Notes: generated by a model not told the origin, from the letters alone. A stretch of 64,000 nucleotides of DNA from Entomomonas moraniae (GCF_003991975.1 NZ_CP029822.1:2629648-2693647), one strand, 5' to 3'. Shown: positions 1 through 10,668, counted from the first letter of the stretch. Translations and numbers: made by a program.

Positions 1-291
1 CCAATTAATACTGTTAAAACATAAACTTAAAATATCATTTTTATATATAAAAATATAATCGTACCAAGTGCGAGTATGCCAAGCATTTCTCAGTTCTTTA
101 GAATAGGCAATCCACCCTTCATTAGCAGGCAAGGAAGCTAATGCTTCCTGAACATTATTAAACCATTTAACACTACCCACTCTACTCTCAAAGGTTCTAA
201 GCTCTTCTCCTAATAAAAAACCTGCTGCGCCCTTTCTAGGAGCAATTTCTGCTGTTAAATCAGGTTCAAGTATTCTTTTATTTACAGACAT
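1..291 (-). CDS. Candidate immunity protein, 3' end outside window
   Basis: An open frame starts at an ATG at 289-291 and runs 97 codons to the window edge without a stop, so the C-terminus is missing. The start MSVNKRILEPDL is followed by a mixed soluble sequence with no signal peptide or membrane segment. It lies 6 bp after the stop of a short toxin-tail-like frame, the usual toxin-then-immunity order. I do not recognise the family. Calling it an immunity gene is inference from position behind a CdiA-type locus. It was too short and edge-truncated for routine ORF calling, but the frame is continuous and codon use matches its neighbours. Confidence 0.55.
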   Translation of the reverse strand, partial: MSVNKRILEPDLTAEIAPRKGAAGFLLGEELRTFESRVGSVKWFNNVQEALASLPANEGWIAYSKELRNAWHTRTWYDYIFIYKNDILSLCFNSINW

Positions 292-297
292 TATCTA

Positions 298-456
298 TTA
301 CTCCCATAATTTCCATTGCCCCTGTTCATATTTTAGTCTATTACCTTTAGTATCATAATATATTTGATTTTTTGTGATAATGTTGGTGTTAAAACTTGTT
401 CGGAGGATAGCTACATTTCTAGTAGCTATTATTATATGAGCAAGAGGTGGATATAC
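298..456 (-). pseudogene. Orphan toxin C-terminal tail (remnant)
   Basis: An open stretch of 52 codons runs from an in-frame TAA at 457-459 to a TAA at 298-300. It has no convincing start codon. The conceptual product ends NRLKYEQGQWKLWE, which looks like the end of a polymorphic toxin. It sits downstream of the intact CdiA/immunity pair and 6 bp before the partial candidate immunity gene. In known CDI loci, displaced CdiA-CT/CdiI fragments (orphan modules) accumulate downstream of the active pair; this fits that pattern. The toxin activity cannot be told from the sequence. Confidence 0.4.
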
Positions 457-460
457 TTAG

Positions 461-889
461 CTACTTGTAGTTTTCTATAATATACTCATTCCGATCCATT
501 GCTTCAGAATTTACATATACATTTCTTTTAGTCCCATCAGGTAAAAATAAAATCATATCTATATCACATCTCGATGATTCGTCAGGTAATAAGCACTTAA
601 CATTCCCATACTTACTGATTTTAATTATCACATCCTCTACATTATATTTTACGTCACCATCTATAGAAAATTGTATTGCACTACAAAAACTACCATACAC
701 TTTATGTACAATAGCTAATATTTTTACCGTTCTAAACATATCTGTTGGCACTGCTAGCTCTTCAATTGAATGAGCTATAAATATATAGTTTTTATCAAGA
801 GCGAAAACAGCCGATAATATTGCAATAAAATATGCACTGCTAAACTCTTTATCTATTACTATATCAAAACCTGTCCCCTTCATTTCCAA
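461..889 (-). CDS. Candidate CdiI-type immunity protein
   Basis: The protein has 142 residues, no signal peptide, and one moderately hydrophobic stretch near residues 18-40. Its start overlaps the end of the upstream CdiA-like gene by 10 bp, indicating translational coupling. A small unrelated gene directly after the toxin C-terminus is the standard place for the cognate immunity protein in contact-dependent inhibition loci. The sequence itself matches no family I can name, as is common for CdiI proteins, which diversify with their toxin. Immunity function is inferred from position only. Confidence 0.6.
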   Translation of the reverse strand: MEMKGTGFDIVIDKEFSSAYFIAILSAVFALDKNYIFIAHSIEELAVPTDMFRTVKILAIVHKVYGSFCSAIQFSIDGDVKYNVEDVIIKISKYGNVKCLLPDESSRCDIDMILFLPDGTKRNVYVNSEAMDRNEYIIENYK

Positions 890-3800
890 CTACTCCATAT
901 TTCATATGCTTTTTGCATATCTTTTATAGTAATATCTTTCATATTATTTAGTATTAAATTAGTTTGTGTTGTATCACCCATTTTGTTGTAAACACCTAAT
1001 GCTTTATATTCGCCCCTTGTTAAGGTTATAAAACCATTACCTGAAATAGGATATATTGTTCCATTTGCATGAGCCTCATAAGTTCTATTGTTAACTGTAA
1101 CAGTATTGCCTTTAAATATACCCTCCCCATTACGTATAGCATTAATATCTTTATTAACATCAACACCCGGCAAAATAATAGTATTCAACTCTTTAGCGTG
1201 AGAACTTTGATCTATTTTATTGAAATAATGCCTATCAACTGGCTTAGAAATATCACTTACCCATTGGGGACCTAAACTTCCATTACCAAGTTCAGAATAT
1301 AATTTACCATCAGGTCCTAATACTGCTGTATTTCCTGTCTTATCATTCAGAATACGTCTGTATCCCTCAGGAAGCCCTCCTGTCTCATTAAACATAGCTC
1401 CAGCACTTTTACCTGAACTATAACCAGCAGGAAGATCTGAAATATTATTTCCAATATTGTCAACTTTCTTATTTAAGTGTGCATCCCATACGGCATCTGA
1501 AACTTTATATACTACCTTACCTCCTTTTTCAATGTATTTCTCTACAGGCACAATACCTGCTAAGGCCCAGAGATAGTCTGGAACAGTGTCAGCTCTAGCC
1601 ACGTCTATTACAAAACCCACACCAGGCACAAAAGTTCCAAACTCTAATAACGTTGCGATACCAGCTTCTTCCCTCTTTGCATTACATGCTGCTTCTGAGA
1701 GTCCCTGGCAGTTCTTCTGTATAAATTCGTCAATTAACTGTTGTGTCCTTTCTTCTGCTACCTGCATTGGTGTCTTTCCTTCATGCATGGCTTCCACAAC
1801 ATCAGAAATAGCATTATTCTCAACGGCATTCTTTCCCGTTTCAGCAGCAGCCACACCACTAGCAAAGTTACCATCCGTTCCAAAACTTCCTGCTAGCCCT
1901 GCACCAATAGTGGCCAGTGCTACAACTTTTTGCTTTTCTTCTTCAGTTAAGTCTTTAACCTCCCGACCTGGGTATAAGTAATCTACGATATAAGGAGCTA
2001 ATCCCTCTGCTGTTGCAGCACCTATAGCACCTGCCGTGGCACTATTGTTTTTGGCATTGGCTACTATAGCCCCCCATACGGCGTGTGCCATAATTCTTTC
2101 GGCACTGTCTTCTGGCGTCATATCCTTAATAATGCCCGCCACATAAGGTGAACTGGCGCCTGTTAGGGCTTGCTCTAAATTGTTACCCGCCAATCCTTGT
2201 AATGCGGCAGTAATGGCTTGCGCTGCTTTTTGGTAGCTTCCCCCCGTGCCATAGTCTTTCATGGCCTCTTTGTATTCTTGACTATCTTTTAATAACTGAA
2301 TACCTTCAGGTGTATCGGTATTTATTTCAGGATGCGCTTTTTTAGCTTCATTGTAAGCGTAGATAGAACCCTCTGTTCTAATCACGTCAGAGATTTGGCT
2401 ACCTAATTCGCCAATGGCTTTCATTTCGTTGAGGCGGTTTTGTTCTTTTTCTTTGTCAAAAATTGGACTAAAACCGTTGTTGGCATGTTCTGTATCGCGA
2501 TTTAATGAAGCCACATCTTGTGTTTGATTGGCTTGATCTCGAATGGTAATTTCACCTTCGGATACTGCCGCATGGGTGGTACTTTCTTTTTTATCACTAT
2601 TATTAGCACCTACTAAAAGGGTATTCGCCATGTTACCTAAGAACATGTCTCCTACGCTTCCTCCGCTACCCATACCTACAGTATTGCTACTAACTTTGTA
2701 GTCGGCTTTATTTTCTAGATCATTCCACGTTAAAGTACCCGTATCAAGTTTGTTTTTGCTAGCATCAGCCGTACTGGCGATAACGCTGCCATTGAGGTCG
2801 GTGTTTTTACCCACCGTAATTTGGTAGCCACCTTCACCCGCATAAATACCAGTTTGTTCTTGGGTACTTTTGTAGGTAGAGTCCATTTTTTGCTGGCTAA
2901 CGCTAAAGCTTCCTGAACCGCCGACACCAAAGACAGCATAGCTTCCTCCCATGGTAATATCTTGCTGTTTTGAGGTGTAATCGTCTCTATCTTGTAGTGT
3001 TTGTAAATTAAGGTTATTACCTATATTCGCTTCAACTTGCTTACCACTGACTTGCGCACCGATTAGATTCGCATCTTGTCCCGTGGAAAGGGTTACTTTA
3101 TTACCTGCTGTAATGTTGGTTTCTGTCCAGGTTTGGGCATCGCCTTTTTCTTTGCCTCTACCTTGATTAACGCTGGCATTCACTGTAAAACCAACGCTAT
3201 TGCTACCAATACCCACTCCAACACCTATTGAGCCTCCACTGCTACTGTTTTTACCTCGGATGGTTTGGGTGTTTTCACTGGCTAATAAATTTAAGTCATT
3301 ATTGGCTTGTAAAGTAATATTATTACCCGCTTGCAGGTCACTTCCCTTGATAGTGATATCACCTGTTTTAGGATTAGCTTTATCGCCTGTCGCAATCACT
3401 GTGATATTATTGCTAGCTTGCAAAGAGGAGCCTTTGCTCATGTTTTGGGTTTGGCTCTGCTCTGAGTGAGCCTTCTGTTGGCCTAAGCTGACGTTAATGC
3501 CAATAGCCTGGTCATTTGGACTTGAACCCTGCTGAGCAACTTGTGTAGCTTGGTAAGCTTGATAACCTGTTAATGCTGATTTTATGCCTGTTAATGCTGA
3601 TAAACGGTCATTGGTTTCGTGTTTGGCTTGGTAGGCTGTTTGTGAGGCAGTGTTAATAGCGCTACCAACCGTTCCACCTAGAGAGATGGTTAATCCTGTT
3701 TGCTGACTATCGTAGGTTTGACGGTAGTGGCTGTCTTCTCTGGCTTCTTCAATGGTGACATTTTGGCCTTGTAAAGTGATGTCTTTACCCGCCACAATGG

Positions 3801-6800
3801 AGGCGCCTTTTGCGGTAAGGTCTTTACCCGCCGCAATGTTGACGCTGCCTTCACTACTGCCTATGGTACTACCTCTGGCGGTATTATAGTTTTCTTCAAC
3901 GGTTTGTTTAACTTTACTTGAACCGATGGTAAAGCCTATACCGCCGCCACCCATGCCCATAACGCCGGTTTTCTTTTCTTGTTCTTTGTGTTTGCTTTTG
4001 TATTGCTCTTCGGCATAGTCAATGGTGACGTTGTTACCAGCATAGAGGTTGGTGTCTTGGGTTGAGACGATGTCACTGCCTTTGATATTAACATCGTGTT
4101 TTGCTTGCATAGTAACGCTGTCAGCACTAATCAGACTGCCCTGTGCCGTAGTTTGATAGGTTTCATCATAGGTCTTTTTGGTTTTACTGGATAATCCATT
4201 ACTGCTGGTTTTGGTTTTTTCGATGAGGGTATGTTGTGTGTCATCTTTTGCCAATAGGTTAATGTCATTACCTGCATAGAAATAAGCTTCTTTATCGGCG
4301 GTAACCGTACTGGCCTCTAGGGTAATGTCTTTCCCCGCGGCAACATTGAGCTTACCGCCCGAGTTTATAACCGCGCCTTGTTGAGTAACAGTGTCACTCA
4401 AGGCTTGTCCTTTTTTGCCGTAGCTATGGCTACGATTTTCGTTAGTCACTGAACCAACGGTAATATTATTACCAGCCGTTAAGCTGGTATCGCCACCCGT
4501 ACCGATATAGCTACCTGTGACGTTGATATCATTATTGGCTTTGGCGGTGAGTGTGTTTTCAATGACCACTGCACTTTCATATTGGTTGATTTGTTGGCGG
4601 TCGTAGTTGTATTTACCTTGGTAATTTTGTTGGTTATCTGTTGTGGTTGTACCAACCTGAATACTGTTACCCGCTGTTAAGGTAGCATCTTTAGCAATGA
4701 TAGCACTGCCTTTGTTTTCAATGTTGTAGCCTGCCGTCATGTTTAATGTGCCATCGGACTCAATACTCGAGGCCTCTGATACAAAGTCTTGTTTACGTTG
4801 GCTATTGGCTGTTTGTGCTTGGTGTGTTGTTACTGTTCGCTGATTGAGAATCGTGCCTTTTTCAGCGGTTAAATCAACTTGCTGCCCTTTGATAATACCA
4901 CCATGGGTGTTGATAATGTTGTCAGTGGCGTTAATGGCCAATTGGTTGGTTTCAAATAACCCACCATTAATGACATTTTTAGCACGTGCCTGGATACTTT
5001 GATCCGCTTGTAACGTGCCTGTATTGGTGAGGTTATTACCGACGATCAGGCTTAGATCATAACCTTGGATTAAGCTACCAGTGGGTGCAAGTCTTCCTTC
5101 AGTTTGTGCCATGTAAACAATAGGCACTAATACTTTTTGACCTTGAACCTCACGCTCCTCTAACCAAACAATATCATGTGTAAGTGCGGCCACTTGCTCC
5201 GCTGTTAAGCCAACACCTACCGTGAGTTTTAATGCTTCTTTGCTAGCAATCGCGTTATCCATCAGGTATTGATAGAGTTGGTCGCCATCGGTCATGCCAT
5301 TTACAAAGTATTGACCGGTACGAGCCGTAATGGCTTGTTGAATAAGGCGCTGTTCATACATGCCATCGCCTAAACGGCGTTGCGTTTCGTCAGGGTTATA
5401 CCCTAATTTACTGAGTAGGTAGTCGGAGTTGATAAACGACTTCACCCCAAAGGCTGGATTGGTTTCTACTAGGTATTTGTGGTCGGGGTTGGTATTAACA
5501 TGGAATAAACCATTAATATTGTTAGGTAAGCTAAAACCAGGGAGTTGCAGTGGATCTGTTGCGCTATGAGTGGTATCAGGTTTTAGTTGTGAGTTAACAG
5601 GCACGTAGGTGGCGATGTCGTTGCCTAGGGTATTGGTATCTTGAACGCGGTCACCACCACTGGTGTAGATGTAAGACGGTTTGATGCTGTTATTGGCAAT
5701 ATCACCGTCTTTGGCATTAATGGTAACAGTACCTGCTGCTTGTACCACACCGTTGTGCACTTGTGCGTTGCTCAGCGTAGGGCCTTTGGTAATGTTGTCT
5801 ATAACCATGATGCTAGGTGAGGTAAATTGGTTAACATCTTGTTCTATATTACGACTAGGATCATAGTTGGTACTGTTTTGGTCATCATAGGTATTGATGA
5901 TATTGGCTAAATTAAATACGCCTGAAAGGGAGTTCATCCGCCATGTCATTAAAAAGCGTTGAGTGGTCAAATCTCCCGTTTGTGCGCCGATGTTGTTGAA
6001 GGTGTCCGTATCTATCTGGATGTTGTTGCCAGAAGCTAAGATACTGAATTTATTGTCTATCTTTTTACTTTGAATGGTGAGATCATCGGCTGCCACTATT
6101 TTTGCTTCTGCACTGGCATCGGTGACTTCGGTACGGTCAACTTCGGTGAGGATAAAATTATGGTCTTTTTTATCACCCCCACAGTCATGGCTACAGCCGG
6201 TATCTTGTACATTAGCTGACACTTTGTGGGTAACGATATTGAATACTTCGCGGGCATTTTCTAGAGTGTCGGCATTGATGTTGATTTTGGCCAAACTTTC
6301 AATGGTACCTGAATGGTTGGTGAGGGTTTTCATGGCCTGCTGATTATGACCACCGAGGTTAATATCACCATGGGCATAAAGATCACCACGTTGGTTGTAA
6401 AAATCATCCGCTTTGATAGTAAGTTGCCCACTGGTAAATATCAAACCATCTTGGTTATGTATCTTTTGACCACTGATGGCTAGATCTTGACTGGCACCCA
6501 ATGTGCCTAAGTTAACTAGATCAGAAGCTTTTAGTTGTAAAGTACTATTACTAAGAATATTACCTTCGTTATATAACTGATCATTAGTTGTTAGGTTTAA
6601 GGTACCATTACCTTGTATACGGGAAGCCGTATCATCTAAAAGGATGTTGTCGGCGTTGAGATTAATGTTACTTTGACTGAGTAACTGGCCTGCTCCCCAG
6701 TAGTCCCCTTGTAGATTTAGATCGATAGCACCGTTAGTTTGTATTAAGCCATTGTTGTGCCAATCGCCACCCGCTACTACGGTGAGAGGCCCTTGCAGGT

Positions 6801-8700
6801 AAAGCTTACCCCCCTTATCTTGAGTTAGGTTCTTGACATTGAGGGTAAAGTCAGCGGCTTGGATATCGGTGTTGTTGTACCAGTCGTCTTGATTTATATG
6901 AACGGCACTTTGGGTTGTAACCGTTCCCCCCGCTAATCCTAACAGGTTGTAATCAATCGTAAAGCCTTGATTACCCGTATGGGTGATTTTGCCATCGGTA
7001 TTATTAAGTTGATCGGCTATCAGTACAAATGTATTGCTATTAACCCCTAACTCACCTTTTGTATTGTTAAATAGCCCTGTGAGTTGTAGTTGACTGGCTT
7101 GTTTACCCAGTGCGTGGATGGTTCCTGTGTTATTTTGGAGGGTTTCACCTTGGTAGTTAATCGCTTGGTTGGCTTCGATAAGGCCTTGTTGGTTATCCAG
7201 CGTTTGAATATTAGCAGTAAGGTTTTGTCCTGCAATATTGCCTTGTTGGTTCTTCACTTGCGTGGCGGTTAAATTAATATCATCTTGTTCGCTGTAAATC
7301 AGCCCTTGCTGACTATTATCTATAGATTGTGCCGTAAGGGTTGCGCCTTGTTGACCCACCATATTACCTTGTTGATTATTGATGGTTTCTGCTTGAAGGG
7401 TCAGTTTGCCTTCAGCCGCTAACGAGGCTTGTTGGTTATTAATTTGTTTGGCGGTGATGTTCGCATGACTTTTGCTGATGATTTTGCCTTGTTGATTGGC
7501 AAGGGTAACGGCATTAATGTCTAAACTACCGCGCGAGGTAATGGTTTTACCTTGGTTATTGAGTTGTTTTGTATTGAGGGTTAATTTGGCATTGCTGTTA
7601 TTACCGCTGCCTGTTTTGGTAGCACCCGCTTCAATGCTCCCCTTATTGGTCAGCATCTCGGCATTAACCGTTAGGTCGTTACCACTGGTTAGGCTTTTAT
7701 TAACGTTGATTTGTTGGCTAGATAGGTTAATATCATTGGCCGCATAGGCGGTATTATTAATGTCTATTTGTTCGGCTTTAGCCACAATATTTTTATTGGA
7801 AGCAAGGCTCCCCCCTACAGTGAGCTTGCCATTGGCATCTAATTGGATATTGCCACTATTACTGGCCATATCCCCGGCTAGGTTTACACCTACGCCTTTT
7901 TCAGTACCTACTAGACGAATGGCTCCAGCATACATACCACCTAAGGCTGAGCTATCAATCGCCAGTTGTGGCCTATTGGTTTGATCGGTGGTTGTTTTAG
8001 CTGTTACTTTTAAATCAGTATTGCTGACTTCATTTTGACCGGCAATAATATTAAGTTCTTGGGCATGGATTTCGGCATTCACTTGCGCACTGCGTGACAA
8101 GATATCAAATTGACTGACATTACCCGCATTAAGGCCTTCGCCCTCAATAGTCACTTTCCCTTGTGAGATATCATAGCGATTGAGCTGTCCATGTTCTATA
8201 ACAGGCTTACCGGTGGTCAAGGTGACACGTGGGGTATTAATAAAGCCACAGCCATTACAGGTGACACCATTGGGGTTGGCAACAATGACATGTGCCTTTT
8301 GACCTGCCACTTCGGTATAGCCTTGTAAACGGCTGGCATTACCACTGGTCACTTCATTTAAGATGGTATTCGCCGCATTGTGGCCTTTCAAATTGGGGTT
8401 AAATTCAATAGTGCCACCCAATTGTGTATTGGTGTATTTGGTGTTGTTGTTATTGAGAATAAGCCCCTGTTTACCGACGTTATAATCTGTGAATTTATTT
8501 TGCGACAATCCATTGGCATTGGGTGTATTGATGTTAATTACAGGCACTCCATTACCTGCTTGTCCAATGCTCGTATTACCACTGTTAGGTGCTACTGTTA
8601 AATCAGCAGCCGCTACTAATAGAGGATTAAACGTCAAAATAATCGCCAAACTCAGCGCAGTGGCTTTAAAGACGGATTTTGATAGAGGGATTGTCTTCAT
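880..8700 (-). CDS. CdiA-like filamentous haemagglutinin / polymorphic toxin (TpsA)
   Basis: This 2606-residue exoprotein has a Sec signal peptide ending around residue 31 (FNPLLVAAA). A two-partner-secretion (haemagglutination activity) domain covers about residues 35-300 and contains the family motif NPNGVTCNGCGFINTP. Long stretches of imperfect beta-helix repeats (LNNQQG-type and AGNNITL-type) follow to about residue 2000. A VENN motif near residue 2290 marks the start of the variable C-terminal toxin region in CdiA proteins, so roughly the last 310 residues are the effector part. The extreme C-terminus contains FITLTRGEYKALGVYNK, a sequence style seen in polymorphic toxins, but I cannot name the activity. 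The start is supported by AAGGA 6-7 nt upstream. The gene follows its transporter tpsB by 36 bp and overlaps the candidate immunity gene. It is intact and is cargo of Tn7-like element 1. Confidence 0.88.
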   Translation of the reverse strand: MKTIPLSKSVFKATALSLAIILTFNPLLVAAADLTVAPNSGNTSIGQAGNGVPVININTPNANGLSQNKFTDYNVGKQGLILNNNNTKYTNTQLGGTIEFNPNLKGHNAANTILNEVTSGNASRLQGYTEVAGQKAHVIVANPNGVTCNGCGFINTPRVTLTTGKPVIEHGQLNRYDISQGKVTIEGEGLNAGNVSQFDILSRSAQVNAEIHAQELNIIAGQNEVSNTDLKVTAKTTTDQTNRPQLAIDSSALGGMYAGAIRLVGTEKGVGVNLAGDMASNSGNIQLDANGKLTVGGSLASNKNIVAKAEQIDINNTAYAANDINLSSQQINVNKSLTSGNDLTVNAEMLTNKGSIEAGATKTGSGNNSNAKLTLNTKQLNNQGKTITSRGSLDINAVTLANQQGKIISKSHANITAKQINNQQASLAAEGKLTLQAETINNQQGNMVGQQGATLTAQSIDNSQQGLIYSEQDDINLTATQVKNQQGNIAGQNLTANIQTLDNQQGLIEANQAINYQGETLQNNTGTIHALGKQASQLQLTGLFNNTKGELGVNSNTFVLIADQLNNTDGKITHTGNQGFTIDYNLLGLAGGTVTTQSAVHINQDDWYNNTDIQAADFTLNVKNLTQDKGGKLYLQGPLTVVAGGDWHNNGLIQTNGAIDLNLQGDYWGAGQLLSQSNINLNADNILLDDTASRIQGNGTLNLTTNDQLYNEGNILSNSTLQLKASDLVNLGTLGASQDLAISGQKIHNQDGLIFTSGQLTIKADDFYNQRGDLYAHGDINLGGHNQQAMKTLTNHSGTIESLAKININADTLENAREVFNIVTHKVSANVQDTGCSHDCGGDKKDHNFILTEVDRTEVTDASAEAKIVAADDLTIQSKKIDNKFSILASGNNIQIDTDTFNNIGAQTGDLTTQRFLMTWRMNSLSGVFNLANIINTYDDQNSTNYDPSRNIEQDVNQFTSPSIMVIDNITKGPTLSNAQVHNGVVQAAGTVTINAKDGDIANNSIKPSYIYTSGGDRVQDTNTLGNDIATYVPVNSQLKPDTTHSATDPLQLPGFSLPNNINGLFHVNTNPDHKYLVETNPAFGVKSFINSDYLLSKLGYNPDETQRRLGDGMYEQRLIQQAITARTGQYFVNGMTDGDQLYQYLMDNAIASKEALKLTVGVGLTAEQVAALTHDIVWLEEREVQGQKVLVPIVYMAQTEGRLAPTGSLIQGYDLSLIVGNNLTNTGTLQADQSIQARAKNVINGGLFETNQLAINATDNIINTHGGIIKGQQVDLTAEKGTILNQRTVTTHQAQTANSQRKQDFVSEASSIESDGTLNMTAGYNIENKGSAIIAKDATLTAGNSIQVGTTTTDNQQNYQGKYNYDRQQINQYESAVVIENTLTAKANNDINVTGSYIGTGGDTSLTAGNNITVGSVTNENRSHSYGKKGQALSDTVTQQGAVINSGGKLNVAAGKDITLEASTVTADKEAYFYAGNDINLLAKDDTQHTLIEKTKTSSNGLSSKTKKTYDETYQTTAQGSLISADSVTMQAKHDVNIKGSDIVSTQDTNLYAGNNVTIDYAEEQYKSKHKEQEKKTGVMGMGGGGIGFTIGSSKVKQTVEENYNTARGSTIGSSEGSVNIAAGKDLTAKGASIVAGKDITLQGQNVTIEEAREDSHYRQTYDSQQTGLTISLGGTVGSAINTASQTAYQAKHETNDRLSALTGIKSALTGYQAYQATQVAQQGSSPNDQAIGINVSLGQQKAHSEQSQTQNMSKGSSLQASNNITVIATGDKANPKTGDITIKGSDLQAGNNITLQANNDLNLLASENTQTIRGKNSSSGGSIGVGVGIGSNSVGFTVNASVNQGRGKEKGDAQTWTETNITAGNKVTLSTGQDANLIGAQVSGKQVEANIGNNLNLQTLQDRDDYTSKQQDITMGGSYAVFGVGGSGSFSVSQQKMDSTYKSTQEQTGIYAGEGGYQITVGKNTDLNGSVIASTADASKNKLDTGTLTWNDLENKADYKVSSNTVGMGSGGSVGDMFLGNMANTLLVGANNSDKKESTTHAAVSEGEITIRDQANQTQDVASLNRDTEHANNGFSPIFDKEKEQNRLNEMKAIGELGSQISDVIRTEGSIYAYNEAKKAHPEINTDTPEGIQLLKDSQEYKEAMKDYGTGGSYQKAAQAITAALQGLAGNNLEQALTGASSPYVAGIIKDMTPEDSAERIMAHAVWGAIVANAKNNSATAGAIGAATAEGLAPYIVDYLYPGREVKDLTEEEKQKVVALATIGAGLAGSFGTDGNFASGVAAAETGKNAVENNAISDVVEAMHEGKTPMQVAEERTQQLIDEFIQKNCQGLSEAACNAKREEAGIATLLEFGTFVPGVGFVIDVARADTVPDYLWALAGIVPVEKYIEKGGKVVYKVSDAVWDAHLNKKVDNIGNNISDLPAGYSSGKSAGAMFNETGGLPEGYRRILNDKTGNTAVLGPDGKLYSELGNGSLGPQWVSDISKPVDRHYFNKIDQSSHAKELNTIILPGVDVNKDINAIRNGEGIFKGNTVTVNNRTYEAHANGTIYPISGNGFITLTRGEYKALGVYNKMGDTTQTNLILNNMKDITIKDMQKAYEIWSSWK

Positions 8701-8736
8701 TTTTATTCCTTTAACAACTTTTATAAAGAAAACGAA

Positions 8737-10461
8737 TTAGAAATTGACATCAACACGAAAATAAACGGGATGCTCTTTGCGCTCAATCACATGAGGGGAT
8801 TTTAACGAACGCGCAAAAGTAACCGCCGCGCTAACATATTGCCCTGACACATTAAATTCAAGGGCATTGCCTGACATGCGCCCGCTGTATTCTGGATTGT
8901 ATTTGCTATGACGTATCACACCCACATCATAGGCAAACAAAGCACCGTATTCTTGAAAGATTTTTTGTAAAGGCTCCCACGTGATCCCTTTACGCCAACG
9001 AATCTGATTACGCCAATAACCACCACTGTCGCCTGATAAAGACTGCTCTTTAAAACCCCGAATGGAGCTGCTACCCCCTAGACTAATTCGTTGTGGGCTA
9101 AAGAGTACATCATGGCTGTATTGACCGTTGGCTAAGCTTTCAAAACTAAAGTATTCGCCTTGGATCTGAAAGGGATGAAGATAACTTACGGTTAAGGTGT
9201 ATTTGTCATAGCGAGCATCTGGATTACCATGCCCGGCATGGCGATTCGATTGCGCATCTAATGCACCGATACCTTGTTGCCACCCTAAATCCATATTCAA
9301 ATAGGCATTGTTGATACGGCGGCCATAGTTAATACCTAAATCAAGAGAGGTTAAGCGTTGGCTGGAAACATCTAATAAGACATCATCAATGTAGTTACGC
9401 GTCCTTAAATGGGAAATACCTGCACTTATGCCTGCTTTACTCACACTGTCTCGATAAATAACACGATCCATACTAAAACGGTGAGTTTTACTCTCACCGT
9501 CCATATCAAAGCTAAAACCATCAGTGCTGTGAGTACGGCTGCGATAATAGCTTTGGCTGTAGCTATAATTAAAATTCCAGTAACCAAAAGGAAGATTGTA
9601 GTTAATGCTTTGGTTATCGGTATGTCGCCAGTGGTCACTAACCGCATCACCTCCAGCACTCAAACTCACCTGATCTGCCAAACCCAATGGGCTGTCCCAT
9701 AAAAGAGAAGCCGCCCATTGTTGTTCTCCTGTGCTTTTTTGGCCATCATTATTACGGTTTAAGTTCACATGCCAAGGCTTGGTTTTTTGTCCTTTTAATT
9801 GGATATAGCTACTCCCCACTTCTTCGCCTGGGAGGAGTTCTATTTCAACTCTGCGTGAGGGTAGACGATTTAGTTGCTCTACGGCTTGTTCTAAATCTCT
9901 TAAGTTGATGGCTTTACCTTGACTACTGGGAGAGGCCATATATACTTCGGCATGGCTTGCTACATCTGATGCTTTAAACCCTTCAAGTTTGCCTTCTACC
10001 ACTTGAATAATGAGTTCTCCCGTTGATAGGTCTTGCTCGGGCAGATAAGCACGGGAGGTAACATAGCCTTTGTTTAGGTATTCGTCGGTGATTATTTTTA
10101 ATAGTTCGTTAAGTTGCTCAATGCCCACACATTGGTTAATAAAAAGCGCGATCAGTTGATCTTGCCGAGTTTTAGAGATCAGTGTAATACCTTTTAAGGT
10201 AATGGATTTGATCGTAAAACAATACCCTGTTGCTTGCGGTTCTACTTTGGGTTGGCTTGGTTGTTGAGTAGGCAAGTCTTGGAGTTCTTGAAGCTTTTTT
10301 TGTTGTTCTTGCAGAATGCGTTGCTGACGCTCGCGGATATAGTCGATATCGCCTGGCGTTTGAAAAGGCGCTGCCTTGGCTGGGCCAACAAAAAACAACC
10401 CCATTACTAGAAAAATAGAATGGCTAAGCGCACAGCGCTTGTACAAAGAGGATAAGTTCAT
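8737..10461 (-). CDS. Two-partner secretion outer-membrane transporter (TpsB, ShlB/FhaC family)
   Basis: The 574-residue protein has a signal peptide ending near AKA (about residue 30) and a charged helical linker (residues 40-65, rich in Q, E, R and K). POTRA-type domains follow at about residues 80-230, then an Omp85-class 16-strand barrel ending in the aromatic pattern YFRVDVNF. FhaC/ShlB proteins recognise the TPS domain of their partner in the periplasm and export it across the outer membrane. The partner here is the CdiA-like protein encoded 36 bp downstream. The 207 bp upstream separate it from the 173-aa gene and presumably hold the operon promoter, though I see no clear -35/-10 pair. 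Length is normal for the family and no damage is visible. Confidence 0.92.
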   Translation of the reverse strand: MNLSSLYKRCALSHSIFLVMGLFFVGPAKAAPFQTPGDIDYIRERQQRILQEQQKKLQELQDLPTQQPSQPKVEPQATGYCFTIKSITLKGITLISKTRQDQLIALFINQCVGIEQLNELLKIITDEYLNKGYVTSRAYLPEQDLSTGELIIQVVEGKLEGFKASDVASHAEVYMASPSSQGKAINLRDLEQAVEQLNRLPSRRVEIELLPGEEVGSSYIQLKGQKTKPWHVNLNRNNDGQKSTGEQQWAASLLWDSPLGLADQVSLSAGGDAVSDHWRHTDNQSINYNLPFGYWNFNYSYSQSYYRSRTHSTDGFSFDMDGESKTHRFSMDRVIYRDSVSKAGISAGISHLRTRNYIDDVLLDVSSQRLTSLDLGINYGRRINNAYLNMDLGWQQGIGALDAQSNRHAGHGNPDARYDKYTLTVSYLHPFQIQGEYFSFESLANGQYSHDVLFSPQRISLGGSSSIRGFKEQSLSGDSGGYWRNQIRWRKGITWEPLQKIFQEYGALFAYDVGVIRHSKYNPEYSGRMSGNALEFNVSGQYVSAAVTFARSLKSPHVIERKEHPVYFRVDVNF

Positions 10462-10668
10462 ATAGCCTCAGATAACTACAACAATGAACCGTAATATCAG
10501 TTTATTTTAATGATTATGTGACTAAAGTCTTAATCCCAAGAAAATATATCAAAATATTTCAATAAAGCATATAACTGCTATTATTTTATTTTTATTATTC
10601 AACTTGCATTCAGCTTACGACAAATTATTAAGGTAATCGTGTGTACGGTTTATTTATTTTGTAATATT

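Noticed and set aside
2730-8740. Many plus-strand and alternate-frame open frames across the haemagglutinin gene
   Set aside because: They are shadows of the repetitive 7.8-kb gene and have no independent features.
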